From assembly GCA_023430945.1 (NCBI GenBank), contig JAEYYE010000213.1, positions 1 through 17,941 on the forward strand: a DNA stretch of 17,941 nt. The letters are read 5' to 3'. Position 1 is the stretch's first letter, and every line of letters starts with the position of its first letter. Shown here in pieces: positions 7,302 to 15,741 of the stretch. The notes below the pieces were generated by a model, which worked only from the letters and a program-made list of their open reading frames with translations, made no database searches and was not told the DNA's origin. A program made the position numbers and the translations under genes. This stretch comes from Bacteroidota bacterium (GTDB lineage: Bacteria > Bacteroidota > Bacteroidia > Flavobacteriales_F > PHOS-HE28).

Positions 7302-8590
7302 CCTTCCACGGCAGGCTTCTTCGATCCCGGGGCACCGAAACGGAAACCGAGCGTGAAGCGGAGCGTATTCGCGAGCGGGCTGCGCTGGGCGTTCGCGATC
7401 AGGTAGCTCAGATCGAGCGAGAACATGCTATAACGCACACCGGCGCCAAGTGTGAAGTACTTGCGGTTCCCCTTGTTGTAATGCTCCCAGAAATATCCGG
7501 TGCGGAACGCGAACTGATCGGCATACCAGTATTCCAGGCCACCGGCAAGGTTGATCTCCTGCATCTCCTCGCGGAATTTGCTTCCATTGAGCACTGAATA
7601 GGTGCTGTCATCGTTCATGATCACAACGCCCGGCGCATCGGAGAAACTTCCAAAGATGCCTTCAGCAACACCCACATCCGGATTCCGCCCACTGATCACC
7701 GCGCGCTGATCGGTCGTTGGATCGATGCGGTTGTCAGGATAATACACGGGCGGTGTAGGCACGAGCAATTTGTTCACATCAGCATTGAAAGTGATGCTGT
7801 TGTAATCATCCAGATCCACCTTGAACGAAGGGCCGAGACGCAGATTGATCGGAATGAAGTCCTGCGCGGTGGTCTCGGTGTACGACATCTTCGCACCCAC
7901 GTTGGAAACGTTCAACCCGAAAGCGAATGTCGCATCATTGTCACCGAGTTGCATCTCGGGTTTGAAATAGTAGAACGAAACATCTGCCGCCACGGATTGG
8001 CCGGCCTTGGAATTCGCACCCTGCACGCTGATGCCACCGGTGAGGTTGCTGTTCACATAACGGATCGCCACACCGCCGGAGAAATTCTCGCCGAATTGCT
8101 GCGCGAATGCAAGATCCACCGCGAATTCAGCCGGCTTGAAATCGCGGATCGTTGCACCGTTGATGTCGGTGAAAACAATGCTTCCGAGGTTGAAATAACG
8201 AAGTGATCCACCGATCGCGCTGCGATCGTTGCCGAGTTTTTTGTAACCGGCCAGATACGCGAGGCTCATATCGGGCACCAGGTTGCGCAACCATGGGCTG
8301 TAGCTCATGGAGAATTCACCATCGTTCTCGGCGAACGCGAGCTTGGAAGGATTCCAATGGATCGAATTGGCATCAGGTGAGATCGCAACGCCGGCATCGC
8401 CCATACCACCGGCACGCGAATCAGGCGAGATCAGAAGGAAGGGAACAGCCGTGGTGATCGTATTCAACTGACCGTCACGACAATCCTGGCCGGTGAGTTG
8501 ATTGATGCAACCAGTATTGACCTGGGCGCGAATGATCACTGGTGAAAAGAACATCAGCAATACCAGCGGTCGAATGGATCTTACTTTCAT
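7298..8590 (-). CDS. porV: T9SS outer-membrane shuttle protein PorV
   Basis: Outer-membrane beta-barrel of the FadL-like type. It collects cargo from the SprA translocon and delivers it to the PorU sortase. From the ATG at 8590 the protein is 430 aa with a signal peptide (MKVRSIRPLVLLMFFSP, cleavage near RAQ). The hallmark stretch AVPFLLISPDSRAGGMGDAG, followed by SPDANSIHWNPSKLAF, occurs just after it. Amphipathic strands continue to the C-terminus (LRFTLGFRFG). A TTG at 8632 would extend the frame but coincides with a TATATTTG box and would hide the signal peptide, so I reject it. porU ends 75 nt upstream on the same strand, and ispF overlaps the stop codon. Confidence 0.95.
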   Translation of the reverse strand: MKVRSIRPLVLLMFFSPVIIRAQVNTGCINQLTGQDCRDGQLNTITTAVPFLLISPDSRAGGMGDAGVAISPDANSIHWNPSKLAFAENDGEFSMSYSPWLRNLVPDMSLAYLAGYKKLGNDRSAIGGSLRYFNLGSIVFTDINGATIRDFKPAEFAVDLAFAQQFGENFSGGVAIRYVNSNLTGGISVQGANSKAGQSVAADVSFYYFKPEMQLGDNDATFAFGLNVSNVGAKMSYTETTAQDFIPINLRLGPSFKVDLDDYNSITFNADVNKLLVPTPPVYYPDNRIDPTTDQRAVISGRNPDVGVAEGIFGSFSDAPGVVIMNDDSTYSVLNGSKFREEMQEINLAGGLEYWYADQFAFRTGYFWEHYNKGNRKYFTLGAGVRYSMFSLDLSYLIANAQRSPLANTLRFTLGFRFGAPGSKKPAVEG

Positions 8591-8629
8591 ATTGTAACGT
8601 ATCGGAACTGCGCCCCGCAAAAAGGACGG

Positions 8630-8637
8630 CAAATATA
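8630..8637 (-). promoter_or_regulatory. Putative -7 promoter box for porV-ispF
   Basis: The minus strand reads TATATTTG, identical to the pdhA box. It lies in the porU-porV gap, about 40 nt before the porV ATG, so porV-ispF may be transcribed separately from porU. The -33 region is not recognisable. Confidence 0.5.
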
Positions 8638-8665
8638 CGCCCCTGTGCTTCCTTTATTGTGTGGA

Positions 8666-11600
8666 TCACCTCAGGATCACCAGCTTTTCGAATTTTTCCG
8701 CCTTCTCCCCTTCCGGAGTTGAAACGTTCAGCCGATACACGTAAACGCCCCTGCCGAGCTTGTCGCCATGATCATCGCGGCCATCCCACGGCAGCGGATC
8801 GCTGCGATAACCATTGCAGGCGAGCTGGCTTCCGATCGTTTTCACCAACCGGCCGCTCACGGTGAACACCTGCACCTGCACATCCAGCGTAGTGCACGGG
8901 CGGTTGTGCTCGAAGAAGAACTGTGTGAACGTGGTGAACGGATTGGGGTAGTTGAGCACATGCGCGAGCGCCAGTTCCGCGGAAGGTGCCACGACGAATT
9001 CGGTGGTGGATTCCGCACTGTTATTGAAAACGTCCCAGGCTTTCAAGTGAAGCTTGTGCTCGCCTTCGGCCAGGCCGCTGAGACGATACCGAACTGTTCC
9101 GCTCTTGTATGTATCCAGGTCGGCTTCATACAGGTCGTTCAGCACGATCGGTTGCTCGGTATTCTCATCCAGTGTGGCGAGCAGATCGTGCCCGATGCTC
9201 GTACCCACTGTGTTCACGCCATTGTCATCGAAGATCTTCGCCACCAGCAGCGGACTTTCATCGGTAATGCCGCCGCGCACGAAATTCTCGTCGTTCAGGA
9301 AGAGTTCGATCTTCGGACCGATCTCATCCATCGCCACATCCGTTGCCGCTCCACCCACGATCACATCATTGTTGAACCCGGCCGCATTGGTGGTCCAGCT
9401 TTCAGCGTAACAGGCCACGCGACCAGCACCGAACTGGTAATTGATATCCTTCGGCACCACGAACGTGAAGCTGAACTGGCCGTTGGTTACCGATGCCTTT
9501 CCGCGGTAGATGATGTTCTTGCGGATCTTGAAGACGAACGGGCTCGGGGCATTATCGTTCTGCAGTGTCACAACGGTCTGTTCCTTATCGTAGACCATTG
9601 GGATCACCTGGCCGTTGAAATCCGCCATCGGCTGGCCGTTGCCATCATCGATGAAGCCGGTGATCCGTACCGTCGAAAGCGCCTTCAGCGTATCGATCGG
9701 TGAACCGAGCGTATCGGTGATCGCCGTGATCTTCACGGTCTGCCTTGGCATCGCGAGCCGCTGGCTCGGATCACCCAACAGGGAGAAATTCCGGTGGTTC
9801 GAAACATCCGGTGAAGCGGTTGCGATGTCACGCTTCGTTTCCCGGTAGATATCCCCCAGGGTGAGCGGAAGCCCACTGATCGGATCCTGATCGAACACAT
9901 GATCGAAGAATTTCTGGCCGAGCGCGAAGTTCTCGCCGGAATACGCCAGACGGGTGGTGGACATCAATGCGACCGCCCCGCCACTCGGATTGATCAACAC
10001 ATATTCTCCCGCTGAGGTACGGGCGGGATCATCCCAACGTGAGAACTCGCACGTGGCCGTCATGAAGATCGGAAGGCGGTCGCTGTTGGTCCACCCAAGG
10101 ATCGTGTTGTTGTCCAACAACCGCTCATGCGCCCAACCCACCTCGCCACCATGCCCGATGTAATTCACCAGCAACGAACCTTTTTGTACGCGCTCGCTCA
10201 ATTCCGTGGCGGCCTGCGGATAGCGCTGCCCGCCGGGTGTGCTTATCTGCTGGTACGCGTCCAGGTAGATCTTGTTCACGTTCAAATGAGGATGCTCCTG
10301 CTCCACGCGTCTCGCCAGGATATCGCTCTGGTTCATGTGGATGATGTTCTCAAGACCATCGCCCTGCTGATCATCCGAGGTGAAGAGTACCTGTGTGCGC
10401 CAATCAACCAGGCCACCATCGCCAGTGGTGGAACAAACATCGCCGGTGGCCGTGAGCATCTGCAACCGATCGTGGTTGAGGATCTTTGAGACCACTTCAT
10501 TGGCCATCGTGAGGGAATTCACGGGAAGACGGCCGATGCCGATATCGACCAGATCACCGGTCCATTCGCCCTCATTGTCATCCAGCAGACCGAAGTAATC
10601 ATCGGAGGTATAACAATCTCGTGGCACGATCGATTCCTTGGTCTGGTAGGATGGAATGTATCCCTGGTTGCCAGGGCTCCAATTCCAGTTGTTATAAGAT
10701 CCATCACCGAAGAGCAACAGGTGATCGGGAAGCAGTTCGGGATCTTCGCCGGCCTTCTCATACAACATGCGCATGTACCGCTTGATCGCCGTTGCATCAC
10801 GCGAACCACTGCTGAATTCATTGTAGATCTGTTGCGGTGTTACCATGATCACCGAAAGGCCTTCGCTCATGCGGCGTTCGGCAAGGCGCTGCGCTGCGGA
10901 CGTGAATTCCACCGGAACCACCATCACAAGATCCATCCCCAGCGGCGTTGAATGCAGGTTCTGGTTCGGTACGCGACCCACTTTCACCGGGGTGAGATAA
11001 CCAGCGTTGCGGAATGCGATGAATTGCCGGAGGCTGTCGGTGCTCACACGGAATTTCTTCTGGCCACCTTCTGCGGTGAATTCAACCCGGCGCACGTCCG
11101 TGGGATCGGTGATCTCCCAGATCTGGTCCACGTTCTGCGCAAGATCGATCGAGAATTCCGAGACCTCTCCCGCACCCACACTTTCCAGGTCCCGGAAGAT
11201 CAACTGATCGCCGAACATGCGCAGATCGCGCCGGCAGTTCAACCGCAGGTAATCCATCCAACCCACCGAGGTGATCGGATCGTGCTTGACGAAAGTTACC
11301 GTTACCGGAAGATTGTTGCCCGCAGCATTGAAATTGAAGCTCTGGTCGAACGGTTTTGATTGGGCATTCGTGTAACTGCCCGAAACACCGGTGATGCTGA
11401 AGGAGGTATTGAAGGAACCTCCGCTGGAAACATTGAATGTACTACTGTTGCTGATCCCCAAGGTGCGCGAAGTGCCGGTGAATTCCAGCGTCAATTCCTC
11501 ATCGGGCACCAGGTAGGGCACTTCGAAATTGTAATTGTATGTGGTCACCAGATCGAAGATGTCGCCGAACCATGTGCGTCCGGATTTCATCAGGTTGATC

Positions 11601-12739
11601 ACATCCTTCTCGATGAACTGCCGATCGTTGAAGCGCGTCACTGTCCGGGTTGGATCGGCCGTTGTGAGCGATGCTGCGGAAACACGCTTCGGCGGATCGA
11701 TGCCGATGCCGATGAAGTAGCTCGCGGAATCGCTGTAGGCGTGCTTGGTGTGAACGAAACGGCCATCAACCAGATCCCAGCGATGTGCGTTGCTCGCGAA
11801 GAACAAGATCTCATCCCCCGGCCCGAAATTGCCATCGCCTCCATCATTCACCTGGATCGCGTTCAACACCAGATCGGTGGGCCGATCGATATTGTTCTGG
11901 TAGGGAAGCTGCCCGAAATGATTTCCATAGATATTGATCTGGTCCGACTGAAGGCCCTGCATATCCACACCAAGTTCTTGAAGGAACGAATGCGTTATGC
12001 GGTGGAGGCCATCCTTCGTAACCGTGAAACGAAACCAATCGCCCGAGGCCAGTTTTGATTGGGCGGGATATGATTTTGGCATTCCAGCACCGGAACCTTT
12101 CGTTTGTGCGAGCTCCAGCCTGAATTTCACCAATTTCTCCAATTGCCCATTGGTACTGTTCCTACGGAAAGGATAGATACTGATCATGCCCTGGGGCTGT
12201 TTGCGGTACATGCCCACATGGGTGAACACTTCAGGTTCCTGCCCGATCCGTTCATCTGAACCCCATTTACCGATCTCCTCCGGCGTGCAGCGCACATATT
12301 CAGCATCGAGTATGAAGGCCGAGAAGGCCATGGTGCCCTGTTGCAACGGAATGATCTCCTTGTAGAATGGTATCCCGTTACGCGAACCATCGATGAAAGC
12401 CCCTTCGAACGGTTCCGCAGGCAGCTTTGTGACAGGCGGTTCGGGCTTCGCGGGGAGCGGATCGCCGATCGATGGAACGCTGCTCTTGGTTACCGGATCC
12501 ACCCCTGCTTTTCTCCGATCCGGCGCCACCTGCTCCGATCGGGGAGAGACCGGGGGAACCTCCGATCGTTGATAAGTACGTGTATGTTCAGGCGCGTCCC
12601 CGCCGATCCGGTCGGAGGCATCGTTCTCACCTTTATCGCCGTCATACCAATGGATGATACGCTCCGTTCCCTGCTGTGCGGTCGCAGTCGAAGAAGCAAG
12701 CATGAATAGTGCGGAACAGAATAAAAGGACGGCTCTCAT
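8666..12739 (-). CDS. porU: T9SS sortase PorU
   Basis: Cell-surface gingipain-like (peptidase C25) transpeptidase. It cleaves sorting tails from T9SS cargo and attaches the cargo to anionic lipopolysaccharide in species that have it. The product is 1357 aa. A signal peptide (MRAVLLFCSALFMLASS, cleavage near ATAQ) is followed by a Pro-rich stretch around 60-110. The C25 domain contains HLLLFGDGSYNN, the catalytic His863 in YIGHGGE and the nucleophile Cys897 in TATCEFSRWDDP. From about residue 1260 a C-terminal sorting-like domain begins with LNYPNPF and ends VLRGV-type strands and KLVILR. PorU keeps its own C-terminal domain and acts in complex with PorV, which is encoded next. It diverges from the PorP/SprF-gldJ transcript across 178 bp. 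The length is at the long end for the family, but all key residues are present. Confidence 0.95.
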   Translation of the reverse strand: MRAVLLFCSALFMLASSTATAQQGTERIIHWYDGDKGENDASDRIGGDAPEHTRTYQRSEVPPVSPRSEQVAPDRRKAGVDPVTKSSVPSIGDPLPAKPEPPVTKLPAEPFEGAFIDGSRNGIPFYKEIIPLQQGTMAFSAFILDAEYVRCTPEEIGKWGSDERIGQEPEVFTHVGMYRKQPQGMISIYPFRRNSTNGQLEKLVKFRLELAQTKGSGAGMPKSYPAQSKLASGDWFRFTVTKDGLHRITHSFLQELGVDMQGLQSDQINIYGNHFGQLPYQNNIDRPTDLVLNAIQVNDGGDGNFGPGDEILFFASNAHRWDLVDGRFVHTKHAYSDSASYFIGIGIDPPKRVSAASLTTADPTRTVTRFNDRQFIEKDVINLMKSGRTWFGDIFDLVTTYNYNFEVPYLVPDEELTLEFTGTSRTLGISNSSTFNVSSGGSFNTSFSITGVSGSYTNAQSKPFDQSFNFNAAGNNLPVTVTFVKHDPITSVGWMDYLRLNCRRDLRMFGDQLIFRDLESVGAGEVSEFSIDLAQNVDQIWEITDPTDVRRVEFTAEGGQKKFRVSTDSLRQFIAFRNAGYLTPVKVGRVPNQNLHSTPLGMDLVMVVPVEFTSAAQRLAERRMSEGLSVIMVTPQQIYNEFSSGSRDATAIKRYMRMLYEKAGEDPELLPDHLLLFGDGSYNNWNWSPGNQGYIPSYQTKESIVPRDCYTSDDYFGLLDDNEGEWTGDLVDIGIGRLPVNSLTMANEVVSKILNHDRLQMLTATGDVCSTTGDGGLVDWRTQVLFTSDDQQGDGLENIIHMNQSDILARRVEQEHPHLNVNKIYLDAYQQISTPGGQRYPQAATELSERVQKGSLLVNYIGHGGEVGWAHERLLDNNTILGWTNSDRLPIFMTATCEFSRWDDPARTSAGEYVLINPSGGAVALMSTTRLAYSGENFALGQKFFDHVFDQDPISGLPLTLGDIYRETKRDIATASPDVSNHRNFSLLGDPSQRLAMPRQTVKITAITDTLGSPIDTLKALSTVRITGFIDDGNGQPMADFNGQVIPMVYDKEQTVVTLQNDNAPSPFVFKIRKNIIYRGKASVTNGQFSFTFVVPKDINYQFGAGRVACYAESWTTNAAGFNNDVIVGGAATDVAMDEIGPKIELFLNDENFVRGGITDESPLLVAKIFDDNGVNTVGTSIGHDLLATLDENTEQPIVLNDLYEADLDTYKSGTVRYRLSGLAEGEHKLHLKAWDVFNNSAESTTEFVVAPSAELALAHVLNYPNPFTTFTQFFFEHNRPCTTLDVQVQVFTVSGRLVKTIGSQLACNGYRSDPLPWDGRDDHGDKLGRGVYVYRLNVSTPEGEKAEKFEKLVILR

Positions 12740-12772
12740 GAGATCAGTTCAACATGTTATTAACAGATCGGC

Positions 12773-12780
12773 CGAAAATA
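12773..12780 (-). promoter_or_regulatory. Putative -7 promoter box for porU
   Basis: The minus strand reads TATTTTCG, a TAnnTTCG variant like those before cdd and murF. It lies 33 nt before the porU ATG. An 8-bp palindrome AACATGTT lies in the predicted leader at 12751-12758. Confidence 0.35.
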
Positions 12781-12875
12781 CTACCTTCGACCCTTGCGTT
12801 GTGGAACACACGACCAACGGAGGGGTTTTCGAAATATTGCTGAAGGATTTGGCAACTGTTAAGCGAACTGATCCG

Positions 12876-12883
12876 TATACTTG
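12876..12883 (+). promoter_or_regulatory. Possible -7 promoter box for the PorP/SprF-gldJ transcript
   Basis: TATACTTG matches TAnnTTTG except for one base and lies 34 nt before the ATG at 12918. A TTTG at 12848-12851 could be the -33 element, but its spacing of 24 nt is longer than usual. This is the best candidate in the divergent region. Confidence 0.25.
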
Positions 12884-12917
12884 GCGCCGGCTCCTGGAGT
12901 TATGATCGATCAACAGC

Positions 12918-13892
12918 ATGATAGGATCCACCATTAGGCGTGTGGCCGTAGGCTTTGCGGCGCTGGTTTGCGTATTGAGCGCGCAAGCCCAGGACCCGCA
13001 ATTCACGCAATTCTACGCCAACCCGCTATACCTCAACCCGGCCTTCGCCGGCACGGCACGCTGCCCTCGCGTGGTGATGAACTACCGCAACCAGTGGCCT
13101 GCGCTTTCCGGCACGTTCGTTACCACCAGCGCCAGCTACGACCAGCACGTGGAAGGATTGATGGGCGGACTGGGCTTCATCGTAACGCACGATCAGGCTG
13201 GTCGCGGTACGCTGAACACCACCAATGTGAGCGGGATCTATTCCTACCAGCAGGCGATCTCCCGGAAATTCTCCGTGAAAGTTGGTTTCCAGGCCACTTA
13301 TTTCCAGAAATCACTTGATTGGAGCAAGCTCACCTTCGGCGATCAGATCGATCCGCGCCGCGGCTTCATTTATAATACGAACGATGTTCCGCGCGGCGGC
13401 ACTGTCGGCAATGCCGATTTCAGCGCAGGTGTGCTTGGTTACAGCGATATCTTCTTCGTAGGCTTCGCCGCACATCACCTCACCGAGCCGAACGAGTCGT
13501 TGATCGTGGGCACGAGCAAGCTTCCGATGAAACTTACGGGGCACGCCGGCGCCGCCATCCCCGTCGGCATGCAGGGAAAATATGGTGCGGCGCGAACAAG
13601 GATATCACCCAACGTACTATACCAGCAACAAGCTGCGTTCCGTCAACTGAACCTGGGGCTTTACGTGGACCACGGACCGATCACTGCGGGAGTATGGTAT
13701 CGCACACGCGATGCGTTCATCGCATTGATCGGTTTCCACACGGAAAAATTCAAGTTCGGTTATAGCTACGATGTGACCACCTCACGGCTTACCACCGCCA
13801 CGGCCGGTTCACATGAGATAAGCATGCAGTTGACCTTCAACTGCAAGGTGAAGAAGAGAAGGTTCCGGGTGGTGGCCTGCCCAACCTTCTGA
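12918..13892 (+). CDS. PorP/SprF family type IX secretion outer-membrane protein
   Basis: 324 aa with a signal peptide (MIGSTIRRVAVGFAALVCVL, cleavage near AQA-QD). Right after cleavage comes the family signature QDPQFTQFYANPLYLNPAFAG. The rest is made of alternating beta strands rich in Gly and aromatics, expected to form an outer-membrane barrel. The end KKRRFRVVACPTF is also typical. Members either belong to the core T9SS (PorP, encoded with PorK/L/M/N) or are specialised partners such as SprF, which is needed to export the adhesin SprB. From sequence alone I cannot say which applies, so no symbol is given. gldJ follows after 29 nt with no promoter or terminator between, so the two are probably one transcript. 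Confidence 0.9.
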   Translation: MIGSTIRRVAVGFAALVCVLSAQAQDPQFTQFYANPLYLNPAFAGTARCPRVVMNYRNQWPALSGTFVTTSASYDQHVEGLMGGLGFIVTHDQAGRGTLNTTNVSGIYSYQQAISRKFSVKVGFQATYFQKSLDWSKLTFGDQIDPRRGFIYNTNDVPRGGTVGNADFSAGVLGYSDIFFVGFAAHHLTEPNESLIVGTSKLPMKLTGHAGAAIPVGMQGKYGAARTRISPNVLYQQQAAFRQLNLGLYVDHGPITAGVWYRTRDAFIALIGFHTEKFKFGYSYDVTTSRLTTATAGSHEISMQLTFNCKVKKRRFRVVACPTF

Positions 13893-13921
13893 TCGAAGCG
13901 TACGTACCAACCAGCAAGACC

Positions 13922-15682
13922 ATGAGCCTTGTAAGGAAAATAGGGATACTCACTGCGGCCGCTGCGCTGTTCAGCAGCTGCCAGTTCGAGAAGAGCGGAG
14001 CCACGGGTTGGAATTACAACGATTCCAAGAACGGCGGTTTTGAGAAAACGGCATTCGAAGAGCAGGAGACCGGCCCCGGCCTGGTGCTGATCGAAGGCGG
14101 CCAGTTCACCATGGGCCGCGTTACCGATGATCTGCGCCACGAGTGGGACAACATTCCACGCACGGTCACAGTTTCTTCATTCTATATGGATGAAGTGGAA
14201 GTGACCAACCTCTATTGGACGGAGTACCTCTACTGGCTCGATCGCGTATTTGCGGCGGATTTCCCTGAGATCTACAAGAAAGCACTTCCCGATACACTCG
14301 TATGGCGCAGCAAACTGGCATACAACGAACCATACGTTGAACATTACCTGCGTCATCCCGCCTACCGCGATTATCCCGTGGTTGGTGTGAACTGGTTGCA
14401 GGCCAATGATTTTTGTGCCTGGCGTACCGATCGGGTGAACGAATTGATCCTGATCCGTGAAGGTCTTTTCGAACATTATCCCAACCAGATCAACGAAGAT
14501 CATTTCACCACCGATGCTTACCTAGCCGGCCAGTATGAAAGCGGAAAGAAGGTGGATGGTGTGACCGATTTCAACCCTAACCGCGATACGCGTAACGTTC
14601 GCATGGAAGATGGCATCCTTCTCCCCCGCTACCGGCTCCCGACCGAAGCGGAATGGGAATATGCCGCTTATGGTCTCGTTGGGAATACAGTGGATGAACG
14701 CGTGATCGAACGCCGGATCTATCCTTGGAATGGTCACTGGGTACGTTACGACAACCGCAAGAAAGGCGGCGCATTCTACGGTGATTTCCGAGGCAATTTC
14801 ATGCGCGGCCGTGGCGATTACATGGGCGTGGCCGGAAGCCTGAACGATAATGCCGATGTAACCTCACCGGTGTTCAGTTACTGGCCGAACGATTACGGCC
14901 TGTACAACATGGCCGGCAACGTGAGCGAATGGGTGATGGACGTCTACCGCCCGCTGAGCCCCGAGGATAACGATGATTTCCGTCCGTTCCGTGGGAATGT
15001 CTTCAAGACGAAAGTGCTGAACAGCGATGGCCAGATCCAGGACAAGCACGATCTGGTGATCTACGACATCGATGGCATCAAATATTTCCTCACCGAATTC
15101 CAGACCGCGATGCAATCACGCGCCACGGAAGAGGAAGCGGCCTTGATCGATGAGCTGATCACCATCAGCGATCAATCGATCGCACACCGTGATCAGCGCA
15201 AGCACGATGCGGCCATGCAGGAGATCCAGAACATGGTGGAACGGATCAAGAGCTCTGCGATCGCCTCGGATATCCAGCCGAAATTGCTCAGCGGGATCTC
15301 GGATTACCAGATGGACCAGCCCGGCGAGATCCGCTGGAGGAACGTTACGGTTGAAGAGAACATCGATCGCCGCAACTACCGCAACAGCGACAACATCGAT
15401 TTCCGTGATGGCGATCTGGAAAGCAGCATATACTACGATCAGCCCGATTTCGAAGGGAACCCGATGTACGACTGGGGCAAGACCTCGCTGGTGAACGATC
15501 GCAGCCGCGTGTACAAGGGTGCATCGTGGGCCGATCGGATCTACTGGGCGAACCCGGGCACGCGCCGCCATCTCGATGAGCGCCAGAGCACCGCCACGAT
15601 CGGTTTCCGTTGCGCCATGACGCGTGTGGGCAGCCCACGTGGTATGAACGACGACAAGAAACGCGACAAGATCGAGCGCTAG
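13922..15682 (+). CDS. gldJ: Gliding motility lipoprotein GldJ
   Basis: 586 aa lipoprotein required for gliding and for stability of the T9SS motor components in Flavobacterium. The N-terminal signal ends in a lipobox LFSSC with Cys20 as the acylated residue. The body is a formylglycine-generating-enzyme/sulfatase-modifying-like fold. Its segments are LVLIEGGQFTMGR near residue 55, VVGVNWLQANDFCAWR near 155, RLPTEAEWEYAAYG near 238, MAGNVSEWVMDVYRP near 330 and ASWADR...TIGFRCAM close to the end. GldJ and its paralogue GldK share this fold but are not thought to be catalytic. Residues of about 370-500 form an acidic, partly helical insertion. The gene follows the PorP/SprF-family gene by 29 nt and is closed by a strong terminator. 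Confidence 0.95.
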   Translation: MSLVRKIGILTAAAALFSSCQFEKSGATGWNYNDSKNGGFEKTAFEEQETGPGLVLIEGGQFTMGRVTDDLRHEWDNIPRTVTVSSFYMDEVEVTNLYWTEYLYWLDRVFAADFPEIYKKALPDTLVWRSKLAYNEPYVEHYLRHPAYRDYPVVGVNWLQANDFCAWRTDRVNELILIREGLFEHYPNQINEDHFTTDAYLAGQYESGKKVDGVTDFNPNRDTRNVRMEDGILLPRYRLPTEAEWEYAAYGLVGNTVDERVIERRIYPWNGHWVRYDNRKKGGAFYGDFRGNFMRGRGDYMGVAGSLNDNADVTSPVFSYWPNDYGLYNMAGNVSEWVMDVYRPLSPEDNDDFRPFRGNVFKTKVLNSDGQIQDKHDLVIYDIDGIKYFLTEFQTAMQSRATEEEAALIDELITISDQSIAHRDQRKHDAAMQEIQNMVERIKSSAIASDIQPKLLSGISDYQMDQPGEIRWRNVTVEENIDRRNYRNSDNIDFRDGDLESSIYYDQPDFEGNPMYDWGKTSLVNDRSRVYKGASWADRIYWANPGTRRHLDERQSTATIGFRCAMTRVGSPRGMNDDKKRDKIER

Positions 15683-15701
15683 ACCACCTTCGTTCTGAAA
15701 C

Positions 15702-15709
15702 TAACTTCG
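15702..15709 (+). promoter_or_regulatory. Putative -7 promoter box for murF, abutting the gldJ terminator
   Basis: TAACTTCG fits the TAnnTTCG variant. It lies 32 nt before the murF ATG and directly next to the first base of the terminator stem. A transcript starting about 7 nt downstream would lack most of the left stem arm and so could not fold the terminator. Confidence 0.4.
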
Positions 15710-15740
15710 GCCCCCGCCCACCAGCGGGGGCTGCTTTTTT
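15710..15740 (+). terminator. Intrinsic terminator after gldJ
   Basis: GCCCCCGC (15710-15717) pairs perfectly with GCGGGGGC (15724-15731) across the loop CCACCA. TGC and six T residues (15735-15740) follow. This is a textbook Rho-independent terminator 27 nt after the gldJ stop. Its T-tract ends one base before the murF ATG. Confidence 0.9.
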
Positions 15741-15741
15741 C

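Noticed and set aside
8768..9703. 311-codon plus-strand open frame antisense to porU
   Set aside because: It has no recognisable domain and no promoter box, and it lies wholly within the well-supported porU gene. The long antisense frames at 10952-11359 and 11360-12058 are of the same kind and reflect porU composition.
12740..12905. Short open frames in the porU/PorP-SprF divergent region
   Set aside because: They lack family features, and the region is better explained as back-to-back promoters.
15610..15741. N-terminal extension of murF by 44 codons
   Set aside because: It would overlap the gldJ end and translate through the terminator hairpin. The MurF N-domain begins properly at the ATG at 15742.
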